A model generated the notes under the pieces. It was not told the origin of the DNA, searched no databases, and saw only the letters and a list, made by a program, of their open reading frames with translations. From assembly GCF_004361735.1 (NCBI RefSeq), contig NZ_SNVV01000015.1:1-64000 (forward strand): DNA of 64,000 nt. The letters run 5' to 3'. The number at the start of each line of letters is the position of its first letter. Within the stretch, counting starts at the first letter, position 1. Shown here piece by piece: positions 18,018 through 27,029 of this stretch. The stretch comes from Azoarcus indigens. GTDB taxonomy: Bacteria > Pseudomonadota > Gammaproteobacteria > Burkholderiales > Rhodocyclaceae. The translations under genes and the position numbers were made by a program.

Positions 18018-18308
18018 TCAGGATTGGGCGTCCAGCATCTGCCGTACGTCCTTGATCAGGCCGTCGGCGATACGATTGGCATCCACCTTGAATCGGCCTT
18101 CGGCGATGGCCTGGCGGATTTCATCGACGCGCTGCTGGTCGACCACCGGCGTATCGGCGATGGCGGCTTCGGCCTTCTGCATGGTGGAGGACAGCGAGGA
18201 GAGCTGAACCTGCTCGCCGCTCTCGCTCGGCTTAGACGGCACGGTGCGCTGGCGCGTGTCGGCGGTCGAGACTCCGCCGACGGAAGGGCCGGAACTTTCG
18301 ATTTTCAT
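18018..18308 (-). CDS. flgM: anti-sigma-28 factor FlgM
   Basis: FlgM binds FliA until the hook is complete and is then exported, freeing FliA. The 96-residue protein has a disordered, Ser/Gly-rich N-terminus (MKIESSGPSVGGVSTAD) and the conserved C-terminal helices (VDEIRQAIAEGRFKVDANRIADGL is the FliA-binding region, about residues 60-83). Start ATG 18308 is chosen over a longer frame because MKIE is the typical FlgM start. An excellent sigma-28 site lies about 32 bp upstream, giving feedback control as in other bacteria. Confidence 0.93.
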   Translation of the reverse strand: MKIESSGPSVGGVSTADTRQRTVPSKPSESGEQVQLSSLSSTMQKAEAAIADTPVVDQQRVDEIRQAIAEGRFKVDANRIADGLIKDVRQMLDAQS

Positions 18309-18339
18309 GATGCCGCTCCAAGATGGATTCTCCAACCGG

Positions 18340-18366
18340 TCATCGGCAGGCTGGGGAAAAACTTTA
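18340..18366 (-). promoter_or_regulatory. sigma-28 promoter of flgMN
   Basis: On the minus strand TAAA-N15-GCCGATGA matches the FliA consensus TAAA-N15-GCCGATAA at 11 of 12 positions with exact spacing. It lies between flgA and flgM, so flgM-flgN can be transcribed late, apart from flgA. Confidence 0.8.
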
Positions 18367-18419
18367 GCAATTAAAGCACCAATCGTTCCGGCTGTCCCGG
18401 CATCTCCCGCGCGGTCGCT

Positions 18420-19118
18420 TCACTGCGGGATCTCCACGTCGCCGCCCGGCCGCGCGGTGCCGGTTACCACCTGGCCGTTGGGCATGCGCACCCGGACCAT
18501 CTCGCCGGGCACGGCGTTGTTCATTGCGCGTCCTTCCGAACTTACGCTGAAGCCTGGGCCGGCGCTTACCACGCGCACGTTCTGCCCCTGCCGCACCGCA
18601 TGCGGAATGCGCAGCATGTCCCCGCGCAGCGGGCTGCCCGCGGCCACTGCATAACGGGTGTGCAGACCCAGGACTTGAGCCGGGTCGGTCAGCGTGTTGT
18701 CCGGCAGCGCCGCCAGGTCGCCGCGCCGGCGGCTGATGTCGGCTTGGCCGACGATCTGTCCGGCACGCAAGGGTTGTGCCGCCACCAGATAGTCGGCGGT
18801 GACGGATACCCGCGCCTGGATGTAGGCCGTCCATGTAACCGGCGAGTCGCAGCGCACGCCTACGCTGATCTGGCCCCAGGCGCGGGTGCCGGCGGGCAGG
18901 AAGGGGATGAGGCTGGCGCAGGCGGGCAGCTGGTTGCGCGGATCCAGGCCGCCGACCTCGATCTCCACCTTGCCGGGCAGGCCCCGGGCTTCCTGCTGAA
19001 GGAAGGTGAGCACCGTGCGATTGACCGGTTCTGGCGCTTGCTGGGCGAGGGCGGGGCAGGCGAGGGGCAGCAGCGCGTAGGGAAGGGCGTGGCGGAGCAG
19101 GCGTGTTGTCTTTCTCAT
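18420..19118 (-). CDS. flgA: flagellar P-ring chaperone FlgA
   Basis: FlgA is the periplasmic chaperone for assembly of the FlgI P-ring. The 232-residue protein begins with a signal peptide (RKTTRLLRHALPYALLPL, cleavage near ALAQQ). The N-terminal domain contains the LPACASLIPFLP segment. The C-terminal SAF-type region holds LVAAQPLRAGQIVGQADI and ends GTARPGGDVEIPQ. It is divergent from the flgB operon. It heads flgA-flgM-flgN, with flgM also having its own promoter. No clear sigma-54 site was found directly upstream of flgA. Confidence 0.92.
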   Translation of the reverse strand: MRKTTRLLRHALPYALLPLACPALAQQAPEPVNRTVLTFLQQEARGLPGKVEIEVGGLDPRNQLPACASLIPFLPAGTRAWGQISVGVRCDSPVTWTAYIQARVSVTADYLVAAQPLRAGQIVGQADISRRRGDLAALPDNTLTDPAQVLGLHTRYAVAAGSPLRGDMLRIPHAVRQGQNVRVVSAGPGFSVSSEGRAMNNAVPGEMVRVRMPNGQVVTGTARPGGDVEIPQ

Positions 19119-19297
19119 GCCGGGATTGCATCACGCCCGCGCCGCCCACGGCAACCCGCAGCGCTTGCGGACGCCTGCGGCAAAGATTGCCGTGGCCCGG
19201 CAATTCCCGCGGGCCGGCCGCCGGCTAGCGGCCAAATTGGCCGGGCTTTCGGGGCCTTATCTCGCCAAGGTGCGTGCGGGGTGCTCGCTACCATTCG

Positions 19298-19313
19298 TGG
19301 CATGGAAGGTGCA
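19298..19313 (+). promoter_or_regulatory. sigma-54 promoter of flgB operon
   Basis: TGGCATG-N4-GTGCA has GG (19299-19300) and GC (19311-19312) separated by exactly 10 bp. It differs from consensus TGGCACG-N4-TTGCA by two bases. It lies 65 bp before the flgB start. Confidence 0.75.
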
Positions 19314-19378
19314 ATGGCCTGAGTGTCCGCACCCAGCCTTCCAACTGCGGCGCGGACGATGGAGAGTGAGGTAAGGCG

Positions 19379-19783
19379 ATGAAGACCCAGTTCGACAAGC
19401 AGATCCAGTTTCACCAGACGGCCCTGAACGTCCAGGCCTACCGGCAGCAGTTGCTGGCCTCGAACATCGCCAACGCCGATACGCCTCACTACAAGGCCAA
19501 GGACATCGATTTTCGCGAGGCGCTGGAAGGCGTGCTCAGCGGCAAGGAGAACGGCATGGCGCTGTCCCGCACCCAGCCGAAGCATATTGAAGGCGGCACC
19601 GGCAACGTCCTCGAAGATGCCACCAAGTACCGCACCGAACTGCAGTCCGCGGTGGATGGCAACACGGTGAACATGGACGTGGAGCGCGCCGCTTTCGCCG
19701 AGAACTCGGTGCATTACGAGGCCAGCATCACCTTCATCAACGGCATGCTGCGTTCCATGCAGACTGCCATCAACGGCCAGTAA
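19379..19783 (+). CDS. flgB: flagellar proximal rod protein FlgB
   Basis: FlgB forms part of the proximal rod in the periplasm. The 134-residue protein has the short rod-protein form: an N-terminal helix with the rod signature ([19 protein letters not shown], residues about 26-44), a central variable part, and a C-terminal helix ([14 protein letters not shown]). It lacks a signal peptide, as expected for a type III export substrate. It is first in the flgBCDEFGHIJ operon behind a sigma-54 site. flgC starts 17 bp later. Confidence 0.95.
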   Translation: MKTQFDKQIQFHQTALNVQAYRQQLLASNIANADTPHYKAKDIDFREALEGVLSGKENGMALSRTQPKHIEGGTGNVLEDATKYRTELQSAVDGNTVNMDVERAAFAENSVHYEASITFINGMLRSMQTAINGQ

Positions 19784-19799
19784 GCGCGGGGTAACGGCC

Positions 19800-20210
19800 A
19801 TGAGCATGCTCAACGTTTTCCAGATCGCCGGCTCGGCGCTGAACGCGCAGTCGCTGCGGCTCAACACCACCGCTTCCAACCTGGCCAACGCCGACAGCGT
19901 GATCGCCGAGGACGGCCAGCCTTATCGCGCCAAGCAGGTGGTTTTCGCCGCCAAGCAGCTCGAAGGCGCGGACGACGCTTCGGTGGGCGTGCGGGTGACG
20001 CAGATCGTGGAGAGCGCCGCGCCGATGCGGCTCACCTACGATCCGACCAACCCGGCGGCCAACGAGCAGGGCTACGTGGAAATGCCGAATGTGAACGTGG
20101 TGGAGGAGATGGTGAACATGATCTCCGCCTCCCGTTCGTACCAGAACAACGCGGAAGTGATGAACACGGCACGGACCTTGCTGCAGAGGACCCTGCAGAT
20201 CGGCCAGTAA
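19800..20210 (+). CDS. flgC: flagellar proximal rod protein FlgC
   Basis: FlgC is a proximal rod subunit exported by the flagellar machine. The 136-residue protein has the N-terminal rod motif ([16 protein letters not shown], about residues 20-35) and the conserved C-terminal helix ([25 protein letters not shown] region, about 100-124). Length matches the family. It lies in the flgB operon, 17 bp after flgB. Confidence 0.95.
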   Translation: MSMLNVFQIAGSALNAQSLRLNTTASNLANADSVIAEDGQPYRAKQVVFAAKQLEGADDASVGVRVTQIVESAAPMRLTYDPTNPAANEQGYVEMPNVNVVEEMVNMISASRSYQNNAEVMNTARTLLQRTLQIGQ

Positions 20211-20251
20211 GCGCCGAACGGTAATCGAAGGGCAGATTTCGGAGATACAGC

Positions 20252-20926
20252 ATGGCCACCGTGAACAGCAGCACCTCAACCTCGGACGCCGTCCTCGCCA
20301 GCCTGGCGCGTACGGATACCTCGTCCACCAGCACCGCGGCGGACACCCGCATCCAGTTCCTGACGCTGCTCACGACCCAGCTGCAGAACCAGGACCCGAT
20401 GAACCCGATGGAGAACGCCGAGCTCACCTCCCAGCTGGCGCAGCTCAGTACGGTGGAAGGCATCGAGAAGCTGAACACCATGATGACCCAGCTCATCAAC
20501 TCACAGGAGTCTGCCGAAGGTCTGCAGGCGGCGGCTCTAGTCGGCCGCGGCGTGCTGGTCGAAGGCTCCGGCCTTCAGCTGACCGAGGCCGGCGCGGTGG
20601 GCGGCTTCGAGCTGGATGGCCCGGCAGATACGGTGACGATCACCATCAAGAATGCCTCGGGAGTGGAGGTCGCCAGCTTGGAGTTCACCGACATGGAAGC
20701 CGGCAGCCAGAACTTCCTCTGGGACGGTACCGCCAAGGACGGCAGCATGGCCGCCGAAGGCATGTACACCGTGTCGGTGAAGGCGGTTCAGGGCGACAAC
20801 ACCGTCGTTTCCCGACCGCTCCAGTTCGCGGCGGTCACCAGCGTCATCCGCGGCTCCAGCGGCACCGACCTGCAGGTTGGCAACCTGGGCATCTTCAAGC
20901 TCGACGACATCAAGCAGATCCTCTGA
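20252..20926 (+). CDS. flgD: hook cap protein FlgD
   Basis: FlgD is the scaffold cap under which FlgE assembles into the hook. The 224-residue protein has the conserved N-terminal segment FLTLLTTQLQNQDPMNPMEN (about residues 33-52) and QLAQLSTVEGIEKLN. A beta-rich C-terminal part (about 80-224) follows, with the FlgD Ig-like core (FLWDGTAKDGSMAAEG). Length agrees with the family. It lies 15 bp before flgE. Confidence 0.94.
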   Translation: MATVNSSTSTSDAVLASLARTDTSSTSTAADTRIQFLTLLTTQLQNQDPMNPMENAELTSQLAQLSTVEGIEKLNTMMTQLINSQESAEGLQAAALVGRGVLVEGSGLQLTEAGAVGGFELDGPADTVTITIKNASGVEVASLEFTDMEAGSQNFLWDGTAKDGSMAAEGMYTVSVKAVQGDNTVVSRPLQFAAVTSVIRGSSGTDLQVGNLGIFKLDDIKQIL

Positions 20927-20941
20927 TCCGGAGCGGCGAAC

Positions 20942-22279
20942 ATGGCATTCCAGCAAGGTTTGAGCGGCCTCAATTCTTCTTCGAAGGCGCTCGACGTCAT
21001 CTCCCACAACGTGGCCAACGCCAGTACCGTCGGCTTCAAGGCCAGCAGCACGCTGTTCTCCGATATGTACGCCTCGGCGATGGTCGGCGGCACTTCCTCG
21101 CTGCAGGTCGGCATCGGCAGCAAGGTGGCCGCGGTGTGGCAGTCCTTCACCCAGGGCAACCTCACCGCCACCAGCAACCAGCTGGACATGGCGATCAACG
21201 GCAACGGCTTCTTCCGCCTGCAGCGCAGCGACGGCACCATCGCCTACTCGCGCAACGGCCAGTTCGATGTGAACAAGGATGGCTACATCATCAACTCCAG
21301 CGGCGACAAGCTGACCGGTTACGCGGTGGTGGACAACAGCGGCACCTCCACCGTGTTCGCCGGTGAGCCCTCGGTGATCTACATCGACACCTCCAACGTC
21401 GCGCCGCGGGAGAGCGGCACCGCCTCGGTGGGGGTGAACCTGAACTCCTCCGAGAAGAACCCGCTGAACCAGGATCCGGTGGGCAGTGACATCACCAGCT
21501 ACCTCAACGCCACCAGCATCCCGGTGGATAGCTACAACTACACCACCTCCATCACGGTGTATGACAGCCTGGGCAATTCCTCGCTGATGAGCTTGTACTT
21601 CGTGCGCGACCCGGACGTGGCCGGCGTGTCGCCCAACACCTGGACGGTGTATGGCCGCCTCTCCAACGACGTGGTGCCCGATCCCACCGACCCGGCCACC
21701 AACATCGGCACGCCGCTGGAAGAGCTGGGGCAGATGACCTTCACTTCCTTCGGCGTGCTGGACACTACGGTGGCCAACAATGGCAACTTCACCATTTCCC
21801 GCACGGCGGCCCAGATCGGCACTGGCGCTGATGCGCTGAGCTTCAGCCTGGACCTGACCAAGTCCACCCAGTGGAACACCAGCTTCGGCGTCACCACCTC
21901 GCCGCGCACCGACGGCTACACCACCGGTGCGCTCACCGGTGTGTCGGTCAGCTCCACCGGCGTGCTGCAGGGCTCCTATTCCAACGGGCTGACGAAGGAC
22001 ATCGCCCAGCTTGCGCTGGCCACCTTCGCCAGCCCGCAGGGCCTGACCTCACTGGGCGACAACCTGTGGGCCGAGTCCTATGACTCCGGCCAGCCCACGG
22101 TCGGCGCGCCGGGCACCGGCATCCTCGGCTCGGTCACCTCCGGCCAGGTGGAAGAGTCGAACGTGGACCTCACCACCGAGCTGGTGCAGATGATCGTGCA
22201 GCAGCGCAATTACCAGGCCAACGCCCAGTCCATCCGCACGCAGGATCAGGTCCTGCAGACGCTGGTGAACCTGAGGTAA
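20942..22279 (+). CDS. flgE: flagellar hook protein FlgE
   Basis: FlgE is the hook subunit. The 445-residue protein has the rod/hook N-terminal motif (LDVISHNVANASTVGFKAS, about residues 19-37) and the basal-body repeat region (AINGNGFFRLQRSDGTIAYS). A long central surface domain follows. The C-terminal helix ends VEESNVDLTTELVQMIVQ to LQTLVNLR. Length is within the range for hooks (about 400-450). It sits in operon order after flgD. Confidence 0.95.
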   Translation: MAFQQGLSGLNSSSKALDVISHNVANASTVGFKASSTLFSDMYASAMVGGTSSLQVGIGSKVAAVWQSFTQGNLTATSNQLDMAINGNGFFRLQRSDGTIAYSRNGQFDVNKDGYIINSSGDKLTGYAVVDNSGTSTVFAGEPSVIYIDTSNVAPRESGTASVGVNLNSSEKNPLNQDPVGSDITSYLNATSIPVDSYNYTTSITVYDSLGNSSLMSLYFVRDPDVAGVSPNTWTVYGRLSNDVVPDPTDPATNIGTPLEELGQMTFTSFGVLDTTVANNGNFTISRTAAQIGTGADALSFSLDLTKSTQWNTSFGVTTSPRTDGYTTGALTGVSVSSTGVLQGSYSNGLTKDIAQLALATFASPQGLTSLGDNLWAESYDSGQPTVGAPGTGILGSVTSGQVEESNVDLTTELVQMIVQQRNYQANAQSIRTQDQVLQTLVNLR

Positions 22280-22321
22280 GCGGCGGCCGGCCGCACACGT
22301 TGCAAGGACAGGAGAAAGTTA

Positions 22322-23068
22322 ATGGATCGTCTGATCTACACTGCCATGACCGGCGCCAAGTGGACCCTGGAACAGCAGGCGGCGGTGGCGCACAACCTGG
22401 CCAATGCGACGTCCACCGGCTTCCGCACCGAGATGCACAAGCTGCGCGCGGTGGAAATGCAGACCGAGGCCTTCCACAGCCGCGCCTTCGTCGTCGATGC
22501 CAGCGTCGCCACCGACTTTACCCCCGGCCCACTGCAGTTCAGCGGCAATGCCTACGACGTGGCGGTGAAGGGCAAGGGCTGGCTGACAGTGCAGATGCCG
22601 GACGGCACCGAGGCCTACACCCGCGACGGCAGCCTGGAAGTGAGCGTGAACGGCGTACTGCAGACCCATGACGGCCTGCCGCTGCTGGGTGCCACCGGCC
22701 AGCCCATCACGCTGCCGCCGGACAGCGAGATCGTTATCGGCGAGGACGGCACCGTCTCCGCCATTCCCTCCGGCCTGGGCCAGGGCAACGTGGTGAACGT
22801 GATCGACCAGCTCAAGCTGGTGAATCCGGCCGAGGCCGACCTGGTGCGCGGCGACGACGGCCTGTTCCGCCTGCGCCAGGGCGGCGCGGCGCCGGCGGAC
22901 GCCAACGTGCGGGTGGCCGGCGGTTACCTGGAAGGCAGCAATGTGAACGTGGTGGACCAGATGGTCACCATGATCTCGCTGGCACGCCAGTTCGAGATGC
23001 AGACTCGCATGCTGCAGACCGCCGAACAGAATGACCAGTCCGCCACCCAGGTGATCTCCGCCAGGTGA
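22322..23068 (+). CDS. flgF: flagellar proximal rod protein FlgF
   Basis: FlgF is a proximal rod subunit. The 248-residue protein carries the N-terminal motif (AAVAHNLANATSTGFRTEM), the central VKGKGWLTVQMPDGTEAYTR segment shared with FlgE/FlgG, and the C-terminal helix (SNVNVVDQMVTMISLARQFE). It starts 42 bp after flgE. A 131-bp gap before flgG holds no convincing promoter. Confidence 0.94.
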   Translation: MDRLIYTAMTGAKWTLEQQAAVAHNLANATSTGFRTEMHKLRAVEMQTEAFHSRAFVVDASVATDFTPGPLQFSGNAYDVAVKGKGWLTVQMPDGTEAYTRDGSLEVSVNGVLQTHDGLPLLGATGQPITLPPDSEIVIGEDGTVSAIPSGLGQGNVVNVIDQLKLVNPAEADLVRGDDGLFRLRQGGAAPADANVRVAGGYLEGSNVNVVDQMVTMISLARQFEMQTRMLQTAEQNDQSATQVISAR

Positions 23069-23199
23069 TCAGCAGGGCTTTTGCCCCGGTAATCCATCGA
23101 TTGACCGCGCCCCCGCAAGCCTAAGCTTCCATCGTCGGCAGAGCCGTTTCCACGGCGCGGGGCCGCAACCGCACAACAGAACGCACTCAGGAGCTCATC

Positions 23200-23982
23200 A
23201 TGATCCGCTCACTCTGGACCGCCCGTACCGGGCTGGATGCCCAGCAGACGTCGCTGGACGTGATCTCCCACAACCTGGCCAACGTCTCCACCAACGGCTA
23301 CAAGCGCCAGCGCGCGGTGTTCGAGGACCTGCTGTACCAGACGGTGCGCCAGCCCGGTGCCCAGACCACCCAGCAGACCCAGGTCGGCTCCGGCCTGCAG
23401 ATTGGTACCGGCGTGCGCCCCATCGCCACCGACCGCCTGTTCACCCAGGGCAACCTGCAGCAGACCGGCGGTTCGCTGGACGTGGCGGTGCAGGGCAACG
23501 GCTTCTTCCAGATCACCATGCCGGACGGCACCACCGCCTACACCCGCGACGGCGCCTTCCAGCTCGACAACCAGGGCAACGTGGTCACCGCCAGCGGCTA
23601 CCCGCTGGCCGACGCCATCAACATTCCGGCCGACACGCTCACCATCACCGTCGGCAAGGACGGCACCGTCAGCGTGCTGCAGGCCGGGCAGACCACCCCA
23701 GTGCAGGTCGGCAATATCCAGCTGGCGACCTTCGTCAATACCGGCGGCCTGCAGAGCGCCGGCGAGAACCTGTTCTACGAAACCGCCTCCAGCGGCGTCG
23801 CCACGCCCACCCAGCCGGGTACCAATGGCGCCGGCGTCATCAACCAGGGCTACGTGGAAACCTCCAATGTCAACGTGGCAGAAGAGCTGGTGAACATGAT
23901 CGTGACCCAGCGCGCCTACGAGATGAATTCCCGCGCCATCCAGACCTCCGACCAGATGCTCGGCCGTCTGACCCAGCTGTAA
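23200..23982 (+). CDS. flgG: flagellar distal rod protein FlgG
   Basis: FlgG builds the distal rod. The 260-residue protein has the classic N-terminus ([20 protein letters not shown]), the motif [19 protein letters not shown] with the FlgG-specific insertion [20 protein letters not shown], and the C-terminal [20 protein letters not shown]. Length 260 is exactly that of E. coli FlgG. A good ribosome site (CAGGAGCTC) precedes ATG 23200. Confidence 0.96.
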   Translation: MIRSLWTARTGLDAQQTSLDVISHNLANVSTNGYKRQRAVFEDLLYQTVRQPGAQTTQQTQVGSGLQIGTGVRPIATDRLFTQGNLQQTGGSLDVAVQGNGFFQITMPDGTTAYTRDGAFQLDNQGNVVTASGYPLADAINIPADTLTITVGKDGTVSVLQAGQTTPVQVGNIQLATFVNTGGLQSAGENLFYETASSGVATPTQPGTNGAGVINQGYVETSNVNVAEELVNMIVTQRAYEMNSRAIQTSDQMLGRLTQL

Positions 23983-23995
23983 CAGGAGGGGCATC

Positions 23996-24670
23996 GTGAA
24001 AGCCCTCGCATTCATCGCCACCGCTGCCCTGGCACTGCTCTCCGGCTGCGCTTCCATCTACCCGACGCCGGCCACCATGGTCCATCAGCCGATGACCGCG
24101 CGGCCGGAGGCGCGGCCGCAGATGGTGAACGCCAACGGCGCCATCTACCAGCCGGCGCAGGTGCGGCCGCTGTTCGAGGACAGGCGAGCGCGCAATATCG
24201 GCGACGTCATCACCATCAACCTGGTGGAGCGCACCACGGCGACCAAGAACGCCAACGCCAACGCCAGCCGCACCTCCAACCTCACCGGCGGCATCACCGC
24301 CAGCACCAACATGCCGCTGTCCGGCCTCAACGGTCTGAATGCCACCGCGGGTGTTACCTCCGAATTCACCGGCACTGGCGCGGCGGGCGCCAACAATGTG
24401 TTCAACGGCACCATCACCGTCACCGTCATCGAGGTCTATCCCAATGGCAACCTGCTGGTATCCGGCGAGAAGCAGGTGGCGATCAACCAGGGCAATGAGT
24501 ACATCCGCTTCTCCGGCGTGATCAATCCCTTCACCGTCACCGGCAGCAATACCGTGCAGTCCACCCAGGTGGCGGATGCGCGCATCGAGTACCGTGGCAG
24601 CGGATTCATCGACGAGTCCACCACCATGGGTTGGCTGCAGCGCTTCTTCGGCGTGATCCTGCCCTTCTAA
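23996..24670 (+). CDS. flgH: flagellar L-ring lipoprotein FlgH
   Basis: FlgH forms the L-ring bushing in the outer membrane. The 224-residue protein has a lipoprotein signal with lipobox LLSGC, so C18 is the lipidated residue. Next come the conserved [20 protein letters not shown] and the later [20 protein letters not shown] segments. It ends [13 protein letters not shown]. The start is GTG 23996 behind AGGAGG at 23984-23989. It follows flgG by 13 bp and precedes flgI by 16 bp. Confidence 0.95.
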   Translation: MKALAFIATAALALLSGCASIYPTPATMVHQPMTARPEARPQMVNANGAIYQPAQVRPLFEDRRARNIGDVITINLVERTTATKNANANASRTSNLTGGITASTNMPLSGLNGLNATAGVTSEFTGTGAAGANNVFNGTITVTVIEVYPNGNLLVSGEKQVAINQGNEYIRFSGVINPFTVTGSNTVQSTQVADARIEYRGSGFIDESTTMGWLQRFFGVILPF

Positions 24671-24686
24671 AGCGGAGACGACGTTC

Positions 24687-25823
24687 ATGCGCAGCCCCAC
24701 ACTTCCCGCCCTCCTGCTGGTCTTTGCCCTCGGCCTGCCGGCTGCGCCGGCGCTGGCCGCCACCCCGGCCGTTACCGGCGCGGCGGAGCGCATCAAGGAT
24801 CTGGCCTCCATCGCCGGCGTGCGCGACAACCAGCTCATCGGTTATGGGCTGGTGGTCGGCCTGGACGGCAGCGGCGACCAGACCACGCAGACGCCCTTCA
24901 CCGTGCAGAGCATCTCCAACATGCTCGGCAACATGGGCGTCACCCTACCCACCGGCACCAACCTGCAGCTGAAGAACGTGGCCGCGGTCATGGTCACCGC
25001 CACGCTGCCGGCCTTTGCCCGGCCGGGGCAGCAGATCGACGTCACCGTCTCCTCCATCGGCAATGCCAAGAGCCTGCGCGGCGGCACCCTGGTGATGACG
25101 CCGCTGAAGGGCGTGGATGGCCAGGTCTATGCGATGGCGCAGGGCAACATGGTGGTCGGCGGCGCGGGCGCGCAGGCCGGCGGCGGCGCCTCGCAGACCA
25201 TCAACCACCTGTCGGCCGGCCGGGTGCCCGGCGGCGCTACCGTGGAGCGCGCGGTGCCCACTGCGGTGGGGCAGGGCGACTTTGTAATGGTGGAACTGAA
25301 CGACACCGACTTCGGCACCGCCCGCCGGGTGGTGGACGCGATCAACATCGCCTCGCCCGGCAGCGCCGAAGCGCTGGATGGCCGCAGCATCCGGGTGCGG
25401 GCGCCGCAGGACAGCTCGGCGCGGGTAGCCTTCATCGGCCAACTGGAGAACCTCACGGTGACGCCGATGTTGCAGGCGGCCAAGGTGATCGTGAACTCCC
25501 GCACCGGCTCGGTGGTGATGAATCAGCGGGTGACGCTGCAGAACTGCGCGGTGGCCCACGGCAACCTCACCGTCACGGTGAACAACGAGAACCAGGTGAG
25601 CCAGCCCAACCCGCTGGCCGCTGGCCAGACCACGGTGACCCAGCAGGGCCAGGTGGACATCCAGCAGGATGCCGGCGCCCTGTTCAACGTGCGCGCCGGC
25701 ACCAACCTCGCCGACGTGGTCAAGGCGCTGAATGCGCTCGGCGCCAAGCCGATGGACCTGGTCAGCATCCTGCAGGCGATGAAGTCCGCCGGCGCGCTGC
25801 GGGCGGAACTCGAGGTGATCTGA
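24687..25823 (+). CDS. flgI: flagellar P-ring protein FlgI
   Basis: FlgI forms the periplasmic P-ring around the rod. The 378-residue protein starts with a Sec signal peptide ([20 protein letters not shown]). The family opening [20 protein letters not shown] follows. Later landmarks are [18 protein letters not shown] and a C-terminal [18 protein letters not shown]. Length is typical. FlgA, encoded at 18420-19118, is its assembly chaperone. The flgJ start is 1 bp after the flgI stop. Confidence 0.95.
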   Translation: MRSPTLPALLLVFALGLPAAPALAATPAVTGAAERIKDLASIAGVRDNQLIGYGLVVGLDGSGDQTTQTPFTVQSISNMLGNMGVTLPTGTNLQLKNVAAVMVTATLPAFARPGQQIDVTVSSIGNAKSLRGGTLVMTPLKGVDGQVYAMAQGNMVVGGAGAQAGGGASQTINHLSAGRVPGGATVERAVPTAVGQGDFVMVELNDTDFGTARRVVDAINIASPGSAEALDGRSIRVRAPQDSSARVAFIGQLENLTVTPMLQAAKVIVNSRTGSVVMNQRVTLQNCAVAHGNLTVTVNNENQVSQPNPLAAGQTTVTQQGQVDIQQDAGALFNVRAGTNLADVVKALNALGAKPMDLVSILQAMKSAGALRAELEVI

Positions 25824-25824
25824 G

Positions 25825-26838
25825 GTGAGCGTCGGCCAGCTCAACGCGATGGACCCCAACTCGTTCAACGAGTTGAAGCGGCTCGCGCGTGAGAAGCCGG
25901 ACTCGCCGGAAACCCTGCGCGCTGCCGCCAAGCAGTTCGAGGCGCTGTTCCTGCAGATGGCCCTGAAGGCGATGCGCGACGCCACGCCCAAGGACGGCAT
26001 GTTCGACAGCGAGCAGACGCGCATGTACCAGAGCATGCTCGACCAGCAGCTGGCGCTGGAGATGGCCCAAGGCCGCGGCACCGGCCTGTCCGACGCCATC
26101 TACCGCCAGCTCGGCGGCAAGACGGAACTGCCGGGCGCGGTCATCCAGCCGCTGAACGCCGGCAAGGAAGAGAACCAGGGCTTCGACATCGGCAATGTGA
26201 TCCGCCGGCCGGCGGCAATTAATGCCGCCAGCTCCGCCACCGCCGCGCTGAGCAAGGCGCAGGAGGCGTTTGCCGCCATCTACGGCGACGACGGCGAGGC
26301 CAGCGCGCTCGCCAGCCGGCTGGACATGGCCATCCAGGGCGCCCGCGAGGCCGGCGGCCAGGCTTCGTCCCGCGCCCGCGCCTTCGTCGACGAAGTCTGG
26401 CCGCATGCGGTGGAGGCGGGCCGCGCCACCGGCATTCCGCCGCAGTTCCTGGTGGCCCAGGCGGCGCTGGAGACCGGCTGGGGCGAGAAGGTGCTGCGCG
26501 ACAAGGACGGCTCCTCCAGCTACAACCTGTTCAACATCAAGGCGGGCTCCAGCTGGAGCGGCGACACCGTGGCCCGCGACGTCACCGAGTACAACGGCGG
26601 CGGCGCCTACACCGAGCGTGCCCGTTTCCGCAGCTACGACTCCTACGCCGACTCCTTCCGCGACTACGCCAACCTGCTGGCCGGCAGCACGCGCTACGCC
26701 GGCGTGCTGGGCCAGACCGACGCCGCCTCCTTCGCCCGCAGCCTGCAGCAGGCCGGCTACGCCACCGACCCGATGTACGCGGACAAACTCACCCGCGTCA
26801 TCCGCGGCACCACGCTGCGCACCGCGCTGGCCGGCTGA
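25825..26838 (+). CDS. flgJ: rod cap and peptidoglycan hydrolase FlgJ
   Basis: FlgJ caps the growing rod and opens the peptidoglycan. The 337-residue protein has an N-terminal rod-capping domain (AAKQFEALFLQMALKAMRDA; about residues 35-95). A linker follows, then a C-terminal GH73-type glucosaminidase domain (about 185-337) with AQAALETGWGEKVL, where E216 is the expected catalytic glutamate, and YNLFNIKAG. The start is GTG 25825, almost touching flgI. It is the last gene of the flgB operon; flgK downstream has its own sigma-54 site. Confidence 0.95.
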   Translation: MSVGQLNAMDPNSFNELKRLAREKPDSPETLRAAAKQFEALFLQMALKAMRDATPKDGMFDSEQTRMYQSMLDQQLALEMAQGRGTGLSDAIYRQLGGKTELPGAVIQPLNAGKEENQGFDIGNVIRRPAAINAASSATAALSKAQEAFAAIYGDDGEASALASRLDMAIQGAREAGGQASSRARAFVDEVWPHAVEAGRATGIPPQFLVAQAALETGWGEKVLRDKDGSSSYNLFNIKAGSSWSGDTVARDVTEYNGGGAYTERARFRSYDSYADSFRDYANLLAGSTRYAGVLGQTDAASFARSLQQAGYATDPMYADKLTRVIRGTTLRTALAG

Positions 26839-26976
26839 GTCCGGCCTGGCCGGTCTTGCCACCGCGCTGGCTGGCGGTTCTGTGGCCGCGGCGGCGCGTT
26901 TCCGCCCTCCCGCCTTCCTCGCCCGCATTCGCCCGCGTCTGCCCTCGCCAGCCGGCGGATTTTGCCGTTTTTGCGC

Positions 26977-26992
26977 TGGCAAGCATCTTGCA
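26977..26992 (+). promoter_or_regulatory. sigma-54 promoter of flgKL
   Basis: TGGCAAG-CATC-TTGCA matches the sigma-54 consensus TGGCACG-N4-TTGCA at 11 of 12 bases, with GG (26978-26979) and GC (26990-26991) 10 bp apart. It lies 37 bp before the flgK start, inside the 191-bp flgJ-flgK gap. Confidence 0.85.
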
Positions 26993-27029
26993 GTAGTGGG
27001 TCAAAACCCAGCGAATCGAGGTAGTTCCC

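Noticed and set aside
14764-18207. Open frame of 1147 codons on the plus strand opposite parE, the hypothetical gene and flgN
   Set aside because: It crosses four real genes on the other strand and has low-complexity Gly/Gln/His-rich composition; it is a codon-bias shadow.
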